Assembly (NCBI GenBank): GCA_021232515.1
Contig: JAJPOQ010000041.1
Span: 1-64,000, forward strand
DNA length: 64,000 bases
Direction: 5' to 3'
Origin: Lentisphaeraceae bacterium
Lineage (GTDB): Bacteria > Verrucomicrobiota > Lentisphaeria > Lentisphaerales > Lentisphaeraceae
The position numbers and the translations under genes are program-made. Shown here one piece after another: positions 59,309-64,000 of this stretch. The notes beneath the pieces are model-generated. The model worked only from the letters and a program-made list of their open reading frames with translations. It did not search any database and had not been told where the DNA came from. Each line of letters opens with the position of its first letter. Positions within the stretch are counted from its first letter, which is position 1.

Positions 59309-60271
59309 TTAAAGGTTATAGACTTCAGCATTTTGCTGAATGAACTCTGCGAGATCATCAAAGCCAAGTGTCGTGACCTTTAGAAGCTCTGTCTTACCTT
59401 TTACCTCAAGCTCTTGAGTCTCTGAGATAGGTACATTTGAAGGTAGGTCGTTATAGAAACTTGAGTTCATGACTATATCAGACTCGAGCTGTTTACTTGC
59501 GGTTTCAAGACGGAATGCAGTATTTACGACATCGCCCATAATTGTATTTTCCGCACCTATGCCAAAAGCAGCATCGCCTTTATTTAGACCTACGCCTATT
59601 TGTAAAGGTCGGCCAATTTCAGGAAATTTTTTACCGAGTCGGTCGGTTATTTTGTGTAAATTTAAAGCCGTGTTTAAGGCTTGTACCAAACTTTGTTTAT
59701 CGTCTTTTTCTACTTCCCACTTAGCTAGTACACAATCACCAATAAATTTGTCAACTATACCATTATTGTCTTCAACTAGGTTTTGGACTTCTTGAAACCA
59801 AAATGACATGAGTTTTGTAAGTGACTCGATGGGGAGCGATTCTGAAATAGATGTAAACCCTCTTATATCAGAAACTAAGACTATGACGGCGCGTATATCT
59901 GCTTTGACATAGTGCATGGTTTCGGCAAAGTCAGGCGCTGTATTTTCAAGAGTATCTTCGAGAGATGCATTTTCGATATATTCTTGATTAAAGTTTATGA
60001 TAGTATCGCCAATGGTGAGGTTGTCTCCATCTTTTAAAAGCATAGGAGCGCTGATGCGGCGATTATTTAGGTATATGCCGTTTCTAGAGCCTGTATCAAG
60101 TAAATAGTATTGATCTTTACCGACAGCACGAATAACCCCATGGTTTCGAGAAGCCATCGGATCTTTTAGATGTACTGTGCTAGATTTATCTCTACCCAAA
60201 GTCATAATATTTAGGCAGTCGATTTCTTCGACACGGTTATTCTTGTGCAATATTTTAATTAATGCAGGCAT
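59309..60271 (-). CDS. FHA-class III adenylate/guanylate cyclase
   Basis: This 320-aa cytoplasmic protein has an FHA domain (about 15-95: GRDKSSTVH with R27, SRNH at 41-44, GSRNG) and a class III cyclase domain (about 125-290). Metal-binding D135 (VSDIRGF) and D179 (FIGDC), the substrate-specifying K175, and transition-state N250 and R254 (DVVNTAFRLE) are all present. So it is likely catalytically active. FHA recognises phospho-threonine, linking the cyclase to Ser/Thr kinases such as those at 6556 and 24633. It follows the cyclic-nucleotide-domain gene by 6 nt. Confidence 0.9.
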   Translation of the reverse strand: MPALIKILHKNNRVEEIDCLNIMTLGRDKSSTVHLKDPMASRNHGVIRAVGKDQYYLLDTGSRNGIYLNNRRISAPMLLKDGDNLTIGDTIINFNQEYIENASLEDTLENTAPDFAETMHYVKADIRAVIVLVSDIRGFTSISESLPIESLTKLMSFWFQEVQNLVEDNNGIVDKFIGDCVLAKWEVEKDDKQSLVQALNTALNLHKITDRLGKKFPEIGRPLQIGVGLNKGDAAFGIGAENTIMGDVVNTAFRLETASKQLESDIVMNSSFYNDLPSNVPISETQELEVKGKTELLKVTTLGFDDLAEFIQQNAEVYNL

Positions 60272-60277
60272 ATAGGG

Positions 60278-60778
60278 TTATGCAGTCTCTTCTTCGCTCT
60301 CAGATTCTTTTTTAGCTTCGTGGAAAGGGTGCATCATATCGCGATCAAAGAAGCTGTTTGTCGCTAGCATCCAAGTATTCAGCTTGCCAAATAGTTTATT
60401 CTTTGTTGTGTTTTGACGCATGTCAACGAAAGTTTTGTTCATGTAGGTAAGTCGACTAGCGAGTATTTGAGCAATACCAAAAATAAGCTCAGGCTCATTT
60501 TTTAGAAAGTTTGGAGCATCTTCAATAACAAGAAACGAGGCATCTTCGGTGACTTCAACCTTCGCGGTTGTTTCAATGTCTAAAAGTACAGAAACATCGC
60601 CAAATACAGCGCCTTTAACGTCAACAGTACAAAGTTCTTCTTTGTTCGCTATTACTTTAACGGTTCCGGTTTGTAAGATGTAGATTTTTGAACTTTTAAC
60701 ACCTTCTTCGATTATGGTGTCTCTGGCTTCAAACTTTACTTCTGGAAGATTTAAATCTTCTACATGGTTGATGCTCAT
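60278..60778 (-). CDS. cyclic-nucleotide-binding-domain protein without DNA-binding domain
   Basis: This 166-aa protein has a CAP-like beta-roll (IIEEGVKSSKIYILQTGTVKV) and an altered phosphate-binding cassette: FGD-V-S-V-L-L at 59-66 and TTAKV at 70-74 in place of the usual R-x-A. The conserved Arg that binds cyclic phosphate is T70. A helical tail of about 60 residues replaces the winged helix. It is encoded directly before the FHA-cyclase in one operon, which suggests a sensor/effector pair even though cNMP binding may be lost or altered. Confidence 0.8.
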   Translation of the reverse strand: MSINHVEDLNLPEVKFEARDTIIEEGVKSSKIYILQTGTVKVIANKEELCTVDVKGAVFGDVSVLLDIETTAKVEVTEDASFLVIEDAPNFLKNEPELIFGIAQILASRLTYMNKTFVDMRQNTTKNKLFGKLNTWMLATNSFFDRDMMHPFHEAKKESESEEETA

Positions 60779-60907
60779 TGCTAATCCTTCCTCATAGTTC
60801 CCTAAAATTCATATTGACTAAGCCAACTCAATTATAATATAAGCTGGCTGTTCAATTCAAGATTTAATTCATCTTGGATACTAATTAAATTTTCGCAAGA
60901 AATAAGC

Positions 60908-62014
60908 CTATTTTGAGCGAAAGGAGTCTTTTGAGTAAAGTCTATTTTTTTCTAGAGTGCTATCAATAAAAGCAATACTACCAGTTTCGGCTTTTATGAA
61001 AGCTCTGTTTGAGTCACTTTTTACTTTCTTATTGAGGACTACTTCTCTGACGATACTTCCATTGCAAAGGTAGCGAATTGCGCTTCCTTTAGCCTTACGA
61101 GTGGAGGATAATAGCCGCCAAGTCTTTGTGGAGTTATCTATTTTTTCTTGTGAAAAAAGGAACGCGGAGAAGTGATGTTTATGATTCTTTCTTCCTGCAG
61201 CGGTTGACATCTTTTGCATAAAAGGAAGCAAAAATCTATTCACATTAAAATGACACCAATTATTTTTATCAATAGGGCATTTGTGACTTGTCGTGCAAGG
61301 AAAATGTATGTTGTAGTTTTTTTCGACAAGTTTATCTCTTACGGAACGCAGCCTTTGAAAGTGCTTGTTTGTACCGGGTTCTAGTATGAGTAAATGACTA
61401 AAGTCGACATCGAGAATAAGATCGATATTTGCACTGCTTTCGATGAGAGAGTTGCCAAAGATCGCTAAGGTTGGATCATCTTCTAAATAGGGTAGGGCTT
61501 TTATATCGTCCTCCCATAAAGAGACTACAAAGTCTGCTTTGATGTGGCTAAACTCAGGATGCTTTTGTAATTCTGAAAATAGTTTTTTGGCAATTGCTAT
61601 ATTTGTTTCCGAATGATCTACACCACGAATGTTTTTGACTTCTTTGAGTGCATCAGGCTTACATTGATAAAGGTAGAATAAGTATGCCCAAAGAAATGTT
61701 CCAGGACCACAGCCAAATTCAACGATGTTCTGAAGTTTCGATAAGTGACCTAGGTCTGAACTATGATTAAAGGTGAACCACAGTTTAGGAATGTTGGCAG
61801 TCATGTAGTAGAGCGCATAAGATGTTGCTACATCTAGGTCATCCCAGCCATAGTCATCTTGTTCATACTTTTCCTGAAGCCAATTATTATTTAAGGCAAT
61901 GAGTGGCTTAAGATATTTTTCTTGGCAAATGTCATCTGCATTGACATCTAAACTGCTAAAAAGCCAGTTTTCGTACCAGTCAGGGAATAAATTTAATTTT
62001 TGTGTAGTTCCCAT
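60908..62014 (-). CDS. Rsm22-like SAM-dependent methyltransferase
   Basis: This 368-aa protein matches the Rsm22 (small ribosomal subunit) family: SAM motif NIVEFGCGPGTFLWAYLFY (about 95-113), RGVDHSETNIAIAKKLF, and the cysteine cluster FPCTTSHKCPIDKNNWCHF (about 240-258), which in relatives binds an iron-sulphur cluster. It may assist ribosome assembly. It overlaps the upstream epimerase gene by 22 bp. Confidence 0.82.
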   Translation of the reverse strand: MGTTQKLNLFPDWYENWLFSSLDVNADDICQEKYLKPLIALNNNWLQEKYEQDDYGWDDLDVATSYALYYMTANIPKLWFTFNHSSDLGHLSKLQNIVEFGCGPGTFLWAYLFYLYQCKPDALKEVKNIRGVDHSETNIAIAKKLFSELQKHPEFSHIKADFVVSLWEDDIKALPYLEDDPTLAIFGNSLIESSANIDLILDVDFSHLLILEPGTNKHFQRLRSVRDKLVEKNYNIHFPCTTSHKCPIDKNNWCHFNVNRFLLPFMQKMSTAAGRKNHKHHFSAFLFSQEKIDNSTKTWRLLSSTRKAKGSAIRYLCNGSIVREVVLNKKVKSDSNRAFIKAETGSIAFIDSTLEKNRLYSKDSFRSK

Positions 62015-62709
62015 GAAGTATACAAATCTCTAAATTGGTAGTTTTCTGGAAGTATGGATTTTATCTTATCATTGCTGATGATCTTACTGAGTTCTCTTTC
62101 ACCCGGCATACGAAAGTGGAAATCAGCCTTTTCACCTATTTCCTGCCAGCTTTTCGCCTCGCCATCTGCGAGGTTGTAAATTTCGTTTGGCTTAGGGTTT
62201 TTAATTAAAACCTTAATGATATTTACTATATCATCTAAATGAATGAGATTGAGCATTTTTTTAGGGTTGCGAATAAGTCCTTTAGTGAGCCAGCTATAAG
62301 GGTCTCTGTTTGGACCATATATACCAGCAAGTGCAAGTATTGTTGCTCCTTGAGACTTTAGATACTCTTCGCCTTTAACTCTTATCAGAGTTTTATCGAT
62401 ATCTGTATTTTCATCAATTCTTTGTTTCTGTCTCTTAACGACATAACGAGAAGTACTGGCAAGTACAATAAGGTTCTTACAGGAAAGAAGCTTTTCATTA
62501 TAAAACTTCTCTACTTTTTCGACAGGGCAGGCCGGGAAGGTCCATATAATTGTTTCAGCACTTGGTATATTTTTCCAAGTTATTTCATTCTCAAGATCAA
62601 ATGAAGGTGTTTGTGGATTAGTTACTTTTCTTCTTGTACCTGTTGCTTCGGGAAATTCTTCACATAAAGCTTTGCCGACATAACCTTTACCAAGTATTAA
62701 AATGCTCAT
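61993..62709 (-). CDS. NAD-dependent epimerase/dehydratase-like protein
   Basis: This 238-aa protein has the Rossmann motif ILGKGYVGKAL (about 4-14), LASTSRYV and LALAGIYGPNRDPYSWLTKGL, then HLDDIVNIIKVL. It is an SDR of the YeeZ-like extended type; the usual Y-x3-K catalytic pair is not evident. It overlaps the downstream Rsm22-like gene by 22 bp, suggesting co-regulation. Confidence 0.78.
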   Translation of the reverse strand: MSILILGKGYVGKALCEEFPEATGTRRKVTNPQTPSFDLENEITWKNIPSAETIIWTFPACPVEKVEKFYNEKLLSCKNLIVLASTSRYVVKRQKQRIDENTDIDKTLIRVKGEEYLKSQGATILALAGIYGPNRDPYSWLTKGLIRNPKKMLNLIHLDDIVNIIKVLIKNPKPNEIYNLADGEAKSWQEIGEKADFHFRMPGERELSKIISNDKIKSILPENYQFRDLYTSWELHKN

Positions 62710-62737
62710 GTTTTTCCAGTAGTGATTGTTTACCGGA

Positions 62738-63628
62738 CTATATTATGCTCAGTGAATTTTCCAATGAGTTATTGGCTATACTTTGTATTTCTTCCTCACT
62801 TATTCCATCTAAACCATATTTTTGGAATACTTCAGGGAAGTACTTTAGGCTATCTGTGGTAAATACAGATTCATTTATTGTTTGATGTAGAGCTATATAT
62901 TTTGACATATATATAAGCTCACAAAGAGACCGGGCATCTTCCGGAGCTTCTTGAGGAGTGAGGTGCCAACGTACAGCGAGTTTGATTAGCTCTGGCATTT
63001 GCCAATAATCACAAAGTATTTCTCCGCACTCTGGATTGGATATACCGATTAATTGCATCTCGGTTTCATATAGGGGCAGGCCTTCGTCTTTCATATATTG
63101 GACGATGTTTGCAGTAGATTTGGAGAAGCCAAGTTGTAAAACAAGCATACCTACACCATGGATTAAAGATGCAGTAAAGCACTCCAAACCTTTAGGTAAG
63201 TAGTAGTTTGGATTCTCTTTAAGACGTTTTATAAGTGTCTCGGATACACAGGCCGTACACAAGCTATGTTCCCAGAAACTGCGCGAGTCATATCCAGATT
63301 TGCTCTCTGGAAAAAGGTTCATTACACTGTCAACTAAGGCTAATTGACGGAGCATTTTCACTCCCAACCGGCCAGCAGCAACTTCAAGAGCCGTAACTTT
63401 CATAGTTCCACCAAACTTAGCAGAGTTTGCTACTTTCAGTATTCTCATTGTCAGAGAAGGGTCTCTCTTGATAACACCAACTGCTTCATTTAAACCTGTT
63501 GTCTCGTCCTGAAGGACTTTCATGATGCTCATCGAGACTTCTGGGAACGCTGGTAGGTTTTCTAAATTTTTTACATATTCTAAAATTATGTTTTTCACGA
63601 TTATCTCAATAATGGATTTTATATACAT
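62738..63628 (-). CDS. HDOD-domain signalling protein
   Basis: This 296-aa protein is mainly an HDOD domain: LPAFPEVSMSIMKVLQDE (about 24-41), IKRDPSLTMRILKVANSA, GRLGVKMLRQLALVDSV and SLIHGVGMLVLQLGFS. HDOD proteins are non-hydrolytic HD relatives in signalling. The N-terminal start is not certain: the first ATG has no clear ribosome binding site, and a GTG ten codons downstream is an alternative. It precedes the epimerase gene by 28 nt. Confidence 0.85.
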   Translation of the reverse strand: MYIKSIIEIIVKNIILEYVKNLENLPAFPEVSMSIMKVLQDETTGLNEAVGVIKRDPSLTMRILKVANSAKFGGTMKVTALEVAAGRLGVKMLRQLALVDSVMNLFPESKSGYDSRSFWEHSLCTACVSETLIKRLKENPNYYLPKGLECFTASLIHGVGMLVLQLGFSKSTANIVQYMKDEGLPLYETEMQLIGISNPECGEILCDYWQMPELIKLAVRWHLTPQEAPEDARSLCELIYMSKYIALHQTINESVFTTDSLKYFPEVFQKYGLDGISEEEIQSIANNSLENSLSII

Positions 63629-63727
63629 AAATAATAATGATTCTAAATACAGCTTGCAATTATTGTGGTGAATTGTTTGCCTGTATCGATAGGAAAAAAA
63701 GTCTCTTTTTACCTAAAAGGGAAATTA

Positions 63728-63757
63728 TTGCCTAGCGTTTCATGACCATTTTATAAT
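63728..63757 (+). promoter_or_regulatory. candidate sigma-70 promoter upstream of the partial gene
   Basis: TTGCCT (63728-63733), an 18-nt spacer and TATAAT (63752-63757). A second possible pair begins with TTGACT at 63766. The start codon at 63901 is about 140 bp downstream, so a long leader would follow. Confidence 0.45.
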
Positions 63758-63855
63758 GTTGGTAGTTGACTTAAAATTATGTAAATTGTTTATTTTAAGT
63801 AGTTTGTGAATATTGTAATATCTTGGCATTAACGTTGGCATATTCGGTGCATTAA

Positions 63856-63888
63856 CTAAAAGCAGAAAATTTAACGAATCGCTTTTAG
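63856..63888 (+). promoter_or_regulatory. leader hairpin next to the ribosome binding site of the partial gene
   Basis: CTAAAAGC (63856-63863) pairs perfectly with GCTTTTAG (63881-63888). The right arm runs into the Shine-Dalgarno AGAAGGA. Formation of the stem could modulate ribosome access. Confidence 0.35.
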
Positions 63889-63900
63889 AAGGAATGCAAA

Positions 63901-64000
63901 ATGAATATAACACAGACAAAGTCCACAACGTTGATGCTCAGTGCATGTCATCAATACAGTGACTTCGGCAATAAATTGGATGTTACTCTGGAGTCAGAAA
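63901..64000 (+). CDS. start of an unidentified gene (truncated by the window)
   Basis: An ATG at 63901 follows AGAAGGA with 7-nt spacing and opens a frame that runs off the end. The first 33 residues begin MNITQTKSTTLMLSAC and are not recognisable. A promoter-like sequence and a hairpin lie upstream. Family cannot be assigned. Confidence 0.6.
   Translation, partial: MNITQTKSTTLMLSACHQYSDFGNKLDVTLESE

Noticed and set aside
63740-63928. Minus-strand open frame of 62 codons at the end of the window
   Set aside because: It lies over promoter-like sequence and the start of a better-supported plus-strand gene and has no ribosome binding site.
1-64000. tRNA, rRNA, tmRNA or integrase/attachment sites
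   Set aside because: None recognised by eye in any intergenic region; a covariance-model search would be needed to exclude small or divergent RNAs.

Overview
The window is AT-rich bacterial chromosome (roughly 38-41% GC by eye). Its gene content points to the Planctomycetota-Verrucomicrobiota-Chlamydiota group and most plausibly to Lentisphaerota (Lentisphaera-like). The evidence is two DUF1592/DUF1552 cytochrome-type pairs, a formylglycine-enzyme-like protein, a type I sulfatase, a prepilin-type protein, ECF sigma factors paired with membrane Ser/Thr kinases, DUF1080 proteins and a PVC-type propeller/HEAT/cytochrome c protein. The species is inferred, not proven.

Layout. 0.1-4.9 kb: DUF1552-DUF1592-SUMF1 operon. 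5-9.1 kb: primary-like sigma factor behind two 17-bp palindromes, a small membrane protein, and an ECF sigma/kinase pair. 9.2-15.1 kb: hexuronate cluster (uronate isomerase, SDR mannonate oxidoreductase, gluconokinase, PfkB kinase, LarA-family nickel epimerase). 15.4-23.9 kb: operon for apparent 3-keto-sugar catabolism (two DUF1080 proteins, atypical Nramp-family transporter, Gfo/Idh oxidoreductase, TIM-barrel isomerase/lyase, propeller-cytochrome c, GntR regulator). 23.9-27.2 kb: prepilin plus a second ECF/kinase pair. 27.4-30 kb: hydrolase and FAD protein. 30-31.1 kb: a REP-associated tyrosine transposase with palindromes and a 47-bp tandem array. 31-36.8 kb: glycosyltransferase, sulfatase and nirBD. 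37-44 kb: lipoprotein, then rho, coaE, tyrS, asd and fabI. 44.4-49.1 kb: hisH, hisF, a GSCFA protein and two divergent RibBA homologues. 49.2-52.8 kb: second DUF1592/DUF1552 pair. 52.8-59.3 kb: RNA/protein methyltransferases, a large repeat protein, era, folB and folK. 59.3-64 kb: FHA-cyclase, cyclic-nucleotide-domain protein, Rsm22-like protein, NAD-dependent epimerase, HDOD protein and the start of an unidentified gene.

How the genes work together. The two sugar loci diverge from one regulatory region carrying six TTGCCTA-like heptamers. In the leftward cluster a LarA-type epimerase with its nickel-pincer residues and a gluconokinase occur where a mannonate dehydratase would be expected. 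That suggests glucuronate -> fructuronate -> mannonate -> gluconate -> 6-phosphogluconate. The rightward cluster looks like oxidative glycoside breakdown through 3-keto intermediates, with a Nramp-family membrane protein that lacks the family's metal-binding residues.

The most unusual signals are: two Ser/Thr kinases that have lost the beta-3 lysine and carry a lysine in the glycine loop at the same 17-residue offset as eukaryotic WNK kinases; a RibBA homologue with both active sites erased, next to a RibA whose N-terminal half is unrecognisable; the LarA-gluconate route; the RAYT/REP island; and a mini-ORF with a perfect ribosome binding site and alternative hairpins in the nirB leader. No tRNA, rRNA or CRISPR was recognised.
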